Assembly: GCA_958496175.1 (NCBI GenBank)
Contig: OY292275.1
Coordinates: 44,531,701-44,595,700, forward strand
Source of the DNA: Sisyra terminalis
Taxonomy: Eukaryota > Arthropoda > Insecta > Neuroptera > Sisyridae
Direction of reading: 5' to 3'
DNA length: 64,000 nucleotides
Both the position numbers and the translations under genes were made by a program. The notes under the pieces were generated by a model. The model searched no databases and had not been told where the DNA came from. It worked only from the letters and a program-made list of their open reading frames with translations. Positions 22,801-33,290 of the stretch are shown piece after piece; position 1 is the first letter of the stretch, and each line of letters starts with the position of its first letter.

Positions 22801-25800
22801 CTTGGAAAAATTTTGTGGTTGTACCTTATGCACTATGCATGTATTCATATTTTGAACCATTTACGTAAAAGTAAATTCTCATACCAATCTCCTGTGTATT
22901 TAAAATTATGTTTAATTAAATATTACTCGTAAAGTTTCAGAAACCATATTTGGTGCATTTAATTAATCAAAACACTATTTTTGACAAGAGTTATTTGAAC
23001 TAATTAATTTTTGCATCACTAAAAACACCAATCAAAACTTTTGTGCTTTTTGACGTCGACAGCATTGTGCAACCTTACTGTGAAGAAAAAAATACATCAT
23101 ATAAAGCTACACAAAGAACAAATAGCTGCAAATAAATTAACGGATGCAGAAATTCAATTCAAATAAAAGTTTTCTTAATTGTAAACTTCTTTTACAGTGA
23201 AAATCAATATAATTTAAGTTTAAAAATATACACATAGCTTTGGAGGTACAAAACGTAATTCACTGGAACAATACAACCATTGCTTTCAACTACGTATTTC
23301 GATTGCCAACCATCAGTGGTTGTTACCAAAAATTGGATCTATTGGCACCTGCCATGTGACAATTCAGTTTCTATTACGTAATTTCTATTAAAAAACTTCA
23401 AAAAATGTATTAAGCTAGTGTTTTTCAACAAAAAAGGTAGTACCTAGTCGTACCTACATATTTTTCTTGCAATGCCCTTTCTTTTTTGTTGAAAAATATA
23501 CATAATAACATTAAAACAGATCAAATATTATTTATTTGTTCTTTTTTATTCAATCTTTTAAGAGTCTTTGATTTTTAAGTCTTCAATTCTTTCAACCGTT
23601 AACTCTATTAGAAACCCTTTAGAAGTAACAACTCTTTTATATGTACATACACAAGTATATGTACGAAGCCATACAACTTGGGGAAAATCTTCTTTTACAT
23701 TATCTCCTTGATTTTCTAAGATTTTCAATTTATTTCACCGTTCGTTGCGTCGAACGAAACATTAACGTTCTATTTTCGGAAGAAAAACGATTTAAATCTT
23801 AATTGAAAATGATTATCTCGTTTAATTTATCGAACATGTACAATATGAATATATGAATATCACGATTCATAAATTCATTTGAAAAGAAAACTTTTACTAA
23901 ATCGGAAAATTCAGGCAAACTTTATCCTTGAATTCAACCCTAGATTATTTCTGTTTAAAAAAAAAAAAACTACCGAACAAGAGATTCTATATGAAGCTGT
24001 AATTGGCTTTATTGTCCTAATAGAAACTTTTTTCCACAGCAATAAAAAAGATTCGAAAACCCATTTGGAAATATAATTTGATTGGTCTAGTTTACGAATT
24101 TTTTTTGTGGAAAATTGAAAATTAAACTAAACTATAAATATATCATTTGACGTGGTCAAATTAATTGGATTTAAATAAGCATTGAATAAAAATTTATTAT
24201 GACAAGTTTTATTCCAACTATTTGATATTTGTTATTGATCAGGCATAATATTGTGTAGCTCCCCAACGAACCAAACCACCCTTTTGCAGTCCAGGACAAA
24301 TAACCGTCCCGGCCGCCCCCAGCTGCCGTCCCACAAATCATATTTGAATGACCAAGATTATTCAATTATGTCCTCACATATACACAACAATCAGGAAAAT
24401 TTAATGAAAAGGCTCATCAATTATTTTGAATTATGAACTCAAATTAATACAACCTACAACTCTGTTAATCAAACTTTAATTATTGAACACTTTTTTAAAC
24501 TAAAAGTTAGTGTTTTCCCGTTTTAAGTATAACAATTTTATTTTGAACTTCATTTTAATTCAGTATTAGATTTTTCTGGAAAAAACTTTCGCCAAATGTA
24601 GCTTACGTTGTTTAGTTGGTGAGCAGTAATAAGTTTTTAAAACTAACCATTTTAATTCACCTCTTTTCCCTATAAATCCCGCTAAAGCTAAAGGAATCAA
24701 ATTTTCAGGTTCAATTTCATTTAATCGGGATTTTTATTTTTTATTTAAGGAATAGTTTTGGAAATATTACACATATGTATTTAATTTTGTGACATATCGT
24801 TCTCTTATTTCATACTTCAATGACTTTTGATGTTTGAGTACTACATTAAAGTCTAAAAAGAGATTTTTAATTCTTTCTTTGTGCGAGTTGTTAGCGGTTA
24901 TTAAAACCTATCCAACTCCAACCACCAAAAATGTAATTCACAAAACCAATGTTGTAAAAAAATAATAAAGATCTCACCACTCAAATATAGAATTACTAAA
25001 ATTTATTGCCAAATATGGCAAATGATATCGTGAGAAGTGCGTTGATTTATCAGGTGCAGATACTTATATATTTGGGTGATTTTATATAATTTGGGACCCG
25101 GTTTAACAAAGAAATTTGTTTTATTCCTTAGTTTTTAAGTATGATTAATTTATACTAGCAACTTCCCGTGAAATATCCATAAACCGACAAATGGTAAAAA
25201 TTAGCAATTAAATGAAATCAAACTGACATTTGAAATCAAAACAATAATTATTTAGTTCAAATTTGAGAGAATGATTGTATTGATTGATTGATATATTTGT
25301 TATATAAATAGATAATTCTACAATAGCATAGTGAACATGTTTCATCTTTGAACACCCAATTATTACTAAATACTACATGGCGATTAATTAGAAGTCGGAA
25401 AATTAGAAATTCATTAGATAGTATTACAATTATACGTAGGTATATGTTAACAATCATTGTTCTCTGTCTTTGTCATTCATACAAACTACATCTTTTTGTA
25501 TAATATTGTTATGCTCTATAATTCCTGATCACTATTATCAAATGTAAGAAGACTTTTTTATAAGCGATGTGTGTTAAAGTATTACGCCTAATTTTTATTA
25601 CGCCTAACTGTTTATATCTCACTGTAGTATAATAAGACCTACTACCAAAAGTTATCAATTTCTTTTTAGGTATATTTTAAATTCTGGTTCTAAACTTCTG
25701 CATGGGTCAAATTAACATTCAAATTTGTTGATTCGAAAATATAGCATTTGTTTCATTTCAAATCTCCCGTAGCTAGACTTTAATACTCGTACCTTATATA

Positions 25801-25858
25801 TGTACAAATCATAAACAGGTCAAAGGTAGTAATTTCTTAGCTATCCATAAAAACAATA
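22801..25858. other. AT-rich DNA with a hairpin and a small GC-rich patch
   Basis: An inverted repeat lies at 23424-23505: TTTTTCAACAAAAAAGG opposed to CCTTTCTTTTTTGTTGAAAAA with a loop of about 45 bases. A GC-rich patch at 24250-24345 (CCGTCCCGGCCGCCCCCAGC) is open in several frames on both strands and was not assigned. Otherwise nothing recognised. Confidence 0.4.
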
Positions 25859-25905
25859 ATGATGACATCACAAAGTGACGATTCTACCAACAGTTTCAAC
25901 TCACT
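25859..25905 (+). CDS. Candidate first coding exon (partial gene, weak)
   Basis: Two tandem ATGs (25859, 25862) open a frame reading MMTSQSDDSTNSFNSL that runs straight into a consensus splice donor CT|GTAAGT at 25906. Upstream, TTTCTTAG at about 25840 could be an acceptor if a 5' UTR exon precedes. The Ser/Thr/Asp-rich peptide is typical of a disordered protein N-terminus and is not recognised. No following exon was found within the window, so the gene would need long introns. The combination may be coincidence. Confidence 0.22.
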
Positions 25906-27314
25906 GTAAGTGATATAGCTTTTATTAACAACCACTGGTAGATTGTTGGCTTTTGCTGAACTACAGGCATTTAAGTACTTTATATTAAATATCGATTAAC
26001 ATCGAAAGAATCGATAATTCTCAATGACACTATATAAGGTTATCATCTGTGGCCACAAAAATTTCAATAGTTTTCTTTATTAATTAGCAATTTGAAAAAA
26101 CTTTTGTTCGACATATGGTTGGGCTTACGAATTGTATTATAATGTTAAGTTATTTTTCCTCCAAGTCAAAAACTATTGCTGACAAACTCGAATCCTTTAA
26201 GGCTAGATTAAAGGTCAAACTTTATTCTTATCAATAATGAATAGTTCAAACTATGAATATTGCACATTGCAGCCCATTTTAAACACCACTAGTAGCACCA
26301 ACCAATATCAAAAATGCAAGGAATAACTTTATTTAAGGAAAAAGAAAACTAAAAAAGATCCCAATATAACCAATTCCAACGTCTGGTTGCATTGGGAAAC
26401 ATTTATAAGTGGGTCAACGTAGCGCATCGTTTGTTTCCTTAAAGAAATAAATGATCAAGAAGCCAGCCGACGACCCCCATAAGGGGGTGAATTTAAACAT
26501 AGCCGACTACGATCATACACGTACATAGTTCATATTGAATTGCAACAAATCTCCTACCCTCGACCACGTTTCATGTAAGGGGGTGGTTAAGTTATCATGC
26601 AATATCTGTATTACTCGTCCTAAGGAATGAGCGAAAAGCTTTGCTGTATGTTTTCGTTTAGGTTTAGTTTCAAGCTGACCATTGGACTAAGCAGTGAAAA
26701 AAGATATTAATAAAATAAAAAAAAATCAATATGTGTAAATAGCGTGTCATAGAGACATTGAAATTGCATGAAATAAAAGATGGAGAACGGGTGGAAAAAA
26801 GAGTGAGACAAAAATAATTCCTTTCAGCGTTTGGCGCTATTAACTGAGTGAAATTTTCTCTCTTTTCATTGAGCATTTTTTATTATTTTTATGATGAACA
26901 AAGGACAACATGCAAAACGGGAGAATGTATATGGCATAGATATTCCGCAGAAATTGATATTTATCGGGGTTCATAATTTATTGGAAATGAATAAAGTGAA
27001 AATTTGAATGTTTAAGCTTTTATTTAAATATAGTTCCTTGCACGAGTTATCGTGAAAATTTCCAGGACTAACTTTTCAACATCCCCAAAATCATTTTGAT
27101 TACTGTACGCATATACCTTAGAAACAATAAATCGTTTAATCGAAAGCTCTAATTTTTTACAGGCTTAATGTCAGTAGAATGCAATTATGCGAACTACAAT
27201 TTGATGGAAGTTGATTAACAATAGTTGAGAAAATCGATGCATTTTCCAAGAGAAATTTTGAAAAATTGTTTTTAGTGATACACATTATAATAAGCCCAAC
27301 TTATTTTATTGGCT
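25906..27314. other. Unassigned DNA with a GC-richer patch
   Basis: 26380-26610 is GC-richer and non-repetitive. It contains a short perfect hairpin ACCCCCATAAGGGGGT near 26476 and GGGTGGTTAAG-type words; it may be another constrained non-coding island. The rest is AT-rich without recognised features. Confidence 0.35.
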
Positions 27315-27600
27315 CAGAGTATAGATACAATGATAAAAAATAGCATCAATTTGAGGTCCAGTATCGGTAGAGTGCGCTACTCTTAAAAAAAGCACACGTT
27401 TGAATCGTTACGTAGGAAGTGTTATTATTATTTACAATTGTGAATTTCAATTTTCTGCATGATGGAAAACGTATCAATATGTGACGCCGCTACAAGAGTA
27501 TACGTAGTACTAACTTATGATACGTTAGTAACCTTTCATAAAGAACATAGTTTTGGTTTAAGTTAGTATTGCAAACATACTAACGGTAACGGCACATATT
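27315..27600 (+). mobile_element. tRNA-derived SINE family 2, copy 1
   Basis: Head: AGCATCAATTTGAGGTCCAG then an A box-like TATCGGTAGAGTGCGC and, about 40 bases on, a B box-like GTTTGAATCGTTACG. Body: GAAGTGTT(A/T)TTATTA, TTTCTGCA(T/C)G, GCTACAAGAGTAT, GGTTTAAGTTAGTA and a 3' CA(T/C)ACTAA(C/T)GG segment. The same order occurs on the minus strand at 44905-45194, at clear but moderate divergence, which defines the family. It is different from SINE family 1 in both head and body. The 5' and 3' limits are approximate. Confidence 0.68.
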
Positions 27601-29509
27601 AATATATTTTTCATAAAGCAATGCAAAATTCGGATTCATTCTTAAGACCTTACGTACGTTTTGAATATATGCGCTGCTAGTGATAGAAAAGAGAATTAAA
27701 ATCTGCGTCAATATTGTGAAAAAGGTTATATCGTTCGGATTCCTTGCAACTATACTTCTTGTACACTGGTTTCATGATTATAGTGAAATAAAATTTCGAA
27801 TTAGTGGAATATGTTATAAGTACCTAAATATGTATGAGAGAGGTTGGAATTCTGGTAGAACATAAAAAAAGAATAATCTTTTTCTAATGTAAACAATGTG
27901 TTTAAATATGAAATTTGCGATATTTTGATAGTTAAACAGCAATGGTATTAGTTGTAATACAAGGAAGCAATGTGGTGTTCATTTTCGCTTCTGTTTTTTT
28001 TTTGGTTGAGGAAAATTTTGATGTGGGAAATTCAAGTAAAGATTTAATTAGGTTTAGTGGAAGAGAAGGAAAAAAAGAACATCTTGCTCTTCACGCTCTA
28101 AGGCGTCGAGTCGAGTCGCGTCGGAAACGGGTGATGAAAGCTCATTCGGATAAAGCTCCTTTGAGTGAGAGCCATATAATTTTTTAATATTCACCTTATC
28201 GCTCCCGAGTGGTATGAATTTACTTGGAAAAATGTTGAATGTTGAAATACACCTAGATATATAAATGAGTACGATTCATAACCAGCAGACAACGTGTGGG
28301 AAGTGGAAAATTCAAATCAGTACATTTACGTAAAGATATTATAAATTACATAAGATAAAGTTATGAAAATTTTTCCATCTTTTTTTTCATTTCAATCTAA
28401 AGGAAAAATCCCAGTTCTCTCGTATCTTTTGTTCATTTCAGTAGCATTAAACTTCAATCAAATGAACTTTTTTAATTGCAACTTAAAACAGGTTACGTCC
28501 TCATTGTTCCAAATACATTTCCAATGTAACGTTGAAAAAATATTGTAAGAATTCAGTATTGTCTGCCTTTACAAGAGCAGAAATAATTGGAAAATAAATT
28601 TAAAAGTATGTCAGCATACATTTTTAGTGATACTTAGCATTTTAAAAATTTAAAGTTCAAAACTGGACTTTCTTATTTTTCTACAATAATGTCGTATCAT
28701 TCATAATCTTACAACTGTAGTACTTTATAGTTTATACCGCTAGTCTCGACCCTAGAAAACTAATCCAGATCAAAAAATCATATAAGTAAGCCAAAAGTCA
28801 ATTATAAATCGAAAAAGATTGGGTGCTAAGTTTTGCGATGTTCCAAATGAATTGTTTAGTGTTAAAAATCCGTCAAAATGATTCCAAATGCATTCATGTG
28901 TTTCCTTATTATTCTATTAGGAAGGAAGTTGGAAAACTAGTTTTTCCGTGTTTAGGTCAAAAAGTAAGGAATTAATATGGATTATTATAGGATATTAATT
29001 AATTAATTATAGGATATTAATAAGGTATTAATATGGTCAAACGAGTTGTCAGAAATATAAAAATTTCGAAAGAAGATTACAGAAAGAAAACAACAAAATA
29101 TACATACTCGAATATGCAAACTATCGATATAAAGTTTTCCCAGCAATATTGCCAACAATTTTTTCTATATTTTTGCCAAAAAAGTTAATTCTTCGACGCA
29201 TAAATGACATAGATATACAGATTGTTGAACTTTGCGAGGATTTTTTTTAAAGACAGTTAGAGTATTAACTAAAACGTTATGTTTTTAACAACTTAGGAAT
29301 CATAATCGTTGGGTATATTTTTGAACTCCGCACATTTTGTAACTATACGCATAGCAGTCTTCCAATTCGAGCAGAAAAAAAAATTAACGCTATTGGCCTC
29401 ATTTTGCACTGATTTTATTCCAAATCTCTCATTGAAACATCGTAAAGCTCTAAGCTTTGTGTTTTTCAAGTACAAAGCAATGTCTTTGCCAGTTGTGATT
29501 AAATAGTAT
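27601..29509. other. AT-rich DNA with a GC-richer patch at 28080-28170
   Basis: The patch carries GTCGAGTCGAGTCGCGTCGG and two AAAGCTC motifs (28137 and 28152), like the other islands. A local tandem GGATATTAATTAATTAATTA / GGATATTAATAAGG repeat lies near 28990-29030. No gene could be supported. Confidence 0.35.
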
Positions 29510-29675
29510 ATTTTTTTTTTGTTATTTATCGTCGCTTTATAACTCTTAAAATCTTTAGCGACTCTAGGGTTAAGAAAAATCCGTAATCGAGAAATATCAG
29601 AAATTTGTTCGATATGAGGAACGAAACCAACACCTGCCAGTTCTGGAGCGGTCACCTTCACCACTTGGCCACCAG
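29510..29675 (-). mobile_element. tRNA-derived SINE family 1, copy 2 (minus)
   Basis: Read on minus: TGGTGGCCAAGTGGTGAAGG (A box), GGTTTCGTTCCTCAT (B box region), the CTCGATTACGGATTTTTC body, CTAGAGTCGC and a GCGACGATAAATAAC tail, then an A-run (T-run near 29511 on +). It is the best preserved copy together with 20408-20578. A 123-codon minus-strand open frame here is produced by the SINE and its flank and is not a gene. Confidence 0.82.
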
Positions 29676-30071
29676 TAACCGTTATTTTAATTTTTATTAT
29701 AGTAATATTTTAACACTTTTAGTTATAGGACTTTCTAAATAGACGCACTAAAGCTTGGTTTATAGAATGAAGTAAGTAGAAGATAGAACCCTCCAATCGT
29801 AAAATAATATATTAATTTCGATGAAATACCAATTGGGGTCGGACTTGAGTATAAAGGCTTTCTAAAATCAAATATTACACCAGTTTACATTAAACTTCGT
29901 AGATTTATTGAGTTTTAATTGTATTTGGCTGTCATCTTTAAAAATAAATTTTCGATGACATTTTTGGCAGTTTTTTCCCATACAATTCATCCGGACCAGA
30001 TGTGGAAAATTTAATCACTACAGATTTGGGCTTATTGTATTTCCTAGATCCCTATTTATTTTTAATTATGG

Positions 30072-30226
30072 TTTATCGTCGTTTTATAACTACTTAGGTC
30101 TTTAGCAATTCTTGGGTTAATAAAAATACCTAATTTAGAAATATCAAAAATTGGCTTGATTTGATAATCGAACCGTGAATCTACCAGTTTTCGAGCGGAC
30201 ACCCAGACCATTCAACTACTAGTAGG
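30072..30226 (-). mobile_element. tRNA-derived SINE family 1, copy 3 (minus, degenerate)
   Basis: The minus strand shows TTGAATGGTCTGGGTGTCCG in place of the promoter head, GGTTCGATTATC, ATTTCTAAATTAGGTATTTT and a tail with AAAACGACGATAAAC. The order matches copies 1 and 2 but with many substitutions, so it is older. Confidence 0.65.
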
Positions 30227-31718
30227 CTGCAATAGAATATAATTCTTGATATATCCTAGATATAGTATACGATATAATTCATATCTTTAAAATGTTTAGA
30301 AGATTTATTTCCAACAATGTAATTGCTCATCGTTTATCAATTTTAATAAAGCAATTTCTTTGGTTAATCAGAATTAATAAAAGATAATAATTTTTCAATT
30401 CGTAAATGGATTAAAATGGTTTCTTTCCAATCTACAGCGATCTATCCCAATTAAACTTTCGGTTATTTTGCCCAACTAGCCAAACTACCAACACCCATTT
30501 TTAAAATTTCCGAATTATCATGGTATGTCTTATTTTAGATCTATAAACAGTAGGTATAAGCTAAGGATCTATAAACTTTTTTATTTGTAATTTTCTGTCG
30601 AACGGCTAATAATGCGTCGTATAACTACAATTTCATTTAGACATCAATACTTCTATCTTTATTACCGTTTTGCACCTATTATCTTTATACCTTTGAAATC
30701 GATGAGAGGCATACCACTTTCGCACAAAACTTCTTTTTGTTAGTGTTTTTGTGATTATATCACCTTACATATCTTCCGATTGTTTTCCAATCTATAACAA
30801 AAACTCAAACCAACTAATTTATTATGCCTGCAATAAAATTACAGTAATTATCCCAGGTATTATTCATGTAACTTTTTCTTTTGCAATACTTTTTTAATGT
30901 TCAAAAAAAGCCTGCAGATATCAATTAAAATTGCTGTATCGATTGACGATCAAGTATAATTAAACCATAATTTTTTTTGAATTAAAAAAAGTTGTTTATG
31001 ATTTCATGTAAGTTATTTCAATAAAAAAAGGGACGTGAGCAATTTATTTGAGTTTATAAGTTACTTAATGCACGGTATTTTATCGATACACAAAATTATT
31101 CATATCCCACGTAAGTTTTATCAAACAATGGTACACGAACGCAAAGGTTAAGTCATTGGTCACAAGAGCTTTCAACTTGTACTTTACGGCTCTTTAAAAC
31201 TAAAATATCTTAAAATTTGTTCAACTCCTTAAGAGACGTTTCATTTGTTTTCATTGTTGCACTAAATCTTTTGTTTCGTGTAAACAATTGCAGGGTAATT
31301 GAATGTTTTAACGAGTTCTTAAATCATCGAGATCGGTACCGGCTTGTCATTTCTGGAAGACTTGTATCCCAAGTTAGTAAATGGGAACAACGACGACGAC
31401 GACAGTGATATAGCGACGCCGTTGACGGCGTCCTTTGGATGGAGTGTAATTTGAATGTGTGTCACGACAACATTGTTCATTAGATGGTAATTTTCGGTCG
31501 TAATTCATAAACTCGAAAAGATCCCTAAAGATTGTTGGTTCGTGGCATGAAAATTTATTGCGAGATCTTCTAGGTAGGTATCTAACAAAAACGTACAAGA
31601 TCATCATGAAATATTAACTCAAATTTTGAAATTTAAATGACACGAATATTTTTTTTGTTATTGTAACAAATTTCTTGAGAAATTAAAACAGGTAAGACAG
31701 GTCAATCAAACAATTTAC
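30227..31718. other. AT-rich DNA with a small GC-richer patch
   Basis: 31330-31480 is GC-richer: a CGACGACGACGAC microsatellite near 31390 and a perfect 7-bp hairpin GACGCCG-TTGA-CGGCGTC at about 31413. One GAGCTTT lies at 31166. No gene supported. Confidence 0.35.
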
Positions 31719-31804
31719 CAAATTGCTACATTTGTCGACTAATTGCCGACTTCTTCAGGTATAATTAAAAGTTCGGCAATCATCCAACGAAACGTTGCAA
31801 TTTT
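31719..31804. repeat. Dyad repeat with GAAACGTTGC-type motif
   Basis: Left arm TTGCTACATTTGTCGACTA then ATTGCCGACTT; right arm, inverted, AAGTTCGGCAAT then CCAACGAAACGTTGCAA. The halves are diverged copies in head-to-head orientation around 31760. On the minus strand the left half reads CCTGAAGAAGTCGG...CGAC, on the plus strand the right half carries CGAAACGTTGCAA. This resembles the CTGA(A/T)GA-stem-CGAAACG motif of some animal retroelement 3' ends. Function unknown. Confidence 0.55.
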
Positions 31805-31831
31805 GCAAATTTGAAGTGAAAACTTTTTTAA

Positions 31832-31975
31832 CATCGTAATAACTTGAAATTTCATGAAGAAGCGACAGTTAATAGAGATATAAATATAAATCTATAAGAT
31901 TTAACGAACGAGAGAATGAAATAGAAAACATTACTGTGTTTCTTATGTATGTGCGCACCTGCGTTTAACCCTGCT
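31832..31975 (+). repeat. Dispersed repeat, copy 1 (second at 63003-63153)
   Basis: Shared blocks in the same order: ACTTGAAATTT(C/T)ATGAA, AAGCGACAGTTAA, AGAGATATA, AAATCTATAAG(A/G)TTTAACG, GAGAATGAAATAGAAA and TGTTTCTTATGTATGTGCG. Similarity is high over about 145 bases. No coding potential or inverted ends. It directly follows the dyad repeat at 31719-31804 and may be part of the same unclassified element. Confidence 0.75.
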
Positions 31976-32425
31976 TGGGAATAGTCGTCCTAACAATTGT
32001 GGTGAACTGTGTATTTTTTACATAAACAATTCATTGTTTTAATAAAAATATTTTTAGAGTATGTCAAAAGGAATGCAAATATAATCGTGATTATCGAGAA
32101 AAAAACAAGACTACTAGACTAAAAAAACCGCCAATGGTTCATCAATAAAAATTTAATAAAATATACACCAGAGGTATCATAAATTCAAAACAAGATAATA
32201 CTTCAAAGATTATAAGTGGAGATTTTAATGTAAATATTGTATTAAATACAATGATCTCTTTGATCTCTCTAAATCAATCGATTCAAAGTGGTATAACAAA
32301 CAAGAGACTATTTACAATCTAGTTCAAAAATTTAATTTGGTTCAGATAAGTGTAAAATTGAAATATTTTCTTAGAATTTCCAGTAAATATTTTCAATTCA
32401 AATTGGTTGTGTTCATAATTGAAAT

Positions 32426-32572
32426 AATTTTATTTATTTTTAGTAGGACAGTGGACATGAAAGGATGTAGATCCATGTCTAATAAAAGACCGAAACGTGT
32501 CGCTAAATTAATAATTAGTATATGGATCTACATCCTTTCATGTCTACTATCCTACTAAAAATAAATAAAATT
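32426..32572. repeat. Near-perfect 147-bp hairpin
   Basis: Outer arms 32426-32448 and 32550-32572 are 23-bp perfect inverse copies. After a symmetric 5-base internal loop (CAGTG / TACTA), the inner arms 32454-32476 and 32522-32544 are another 23 bp of perfect inverse match (GACATGAAAGGATGTAGATC...). The 45-base loop contains GTCT-AATAAA-AGAC followed by CGAAACGTGTCGCTAAATTA, a motif related to those at 31719-31804 and 39280-39316. It could be a tiny foldback element or a source of a hairpin RNA. A 73-codon frame across it is incidental. Confidence 0.85.
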
Positions 32573-32719
32573 TTCAATATTGTATCATAGTTATAAATTT
32601 TTATCAGGGATCACTGAAAACTCGGGTATGGCAATTCAAATTTTCGGGATTTATACCGATTTAAATTTACCAGCGTTTTTGGGATAGTTAATTATTATTT
32701 TGTGTTTCAAATTACCTAA

Positions 32720-33290
32720 AACAATCCTCACACGAGAATTGCCCACAAAAAATTGGACACTAATATTAGTGCTCACACGAAAGTTGCACACATAGAAATT
32801 TACTCACATAGATAATTTTTTACACAGAAACTAACGTACAGTGATATATCCTTACATGAAAATCAACCCACAGGAAAAATATTTGTTTTATTTATTCTTT
32901 GATTAATACTAGTTATTAATAAAAAGAACAAAATTAAAGAAAAATATGGACTCATGTTCCTTTAAGTGATATCAATAACATCTGGCAGTGTTCAGTTTCT
33001 ACTTTGTCCTTAATTTAATTCGCATTTTTTTTGTTAATTCAATCTTAATACCGAAAAATATCGTTATGCAATACTGTAACAATACTTACAATAAAATAAT
33101 AAATAAAATTAATACTTTTTCCAATGGGTTAATTTCCATGTGAGAATATATCATTGGGCGTTAATTTCTGTGTGAGCAATTTTCTATATAAGTTGATTTC
33201 TATTTGGGCAACTTTCGTGTAAATACTAATGCTAGTGCTTTTTGTGGACAATTTTCATGCAATGATTTTTCCAATGGGCAAGTATCTGGT
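32720..33290. mobile_element. Foldback element with CACATAGAAATTAA-type arms, copy A
   Basis: Arms of about 160 bases face each other: left ATTGCCCACAAAAAATTGGA, CACACGAAAGTTGC, CACATAGAAATTTACTCAC; right the inverse (GGGCAACTTTCGTGT, TTAATTTCTGTGTGAGCAA, TTTTTGTGGACAATTTTC). Each arm is itself built of a degenerate unit resembling CACATAGAAATTAA. The centre (32885-33110) contains TTTAAGTGATATCAATAACA and TCTGGCAGTGTTCAG, also found in copy B at 39069-39760. No transposase; the class is unclear. Confidence 0.72.

Noticed and set aside
29293..29664. 123-codon minus-strand open frame
   Set aside because: Its first part is the head and body of a SINE family 1 copy; the same sequence occurs in four other non-coding copies.
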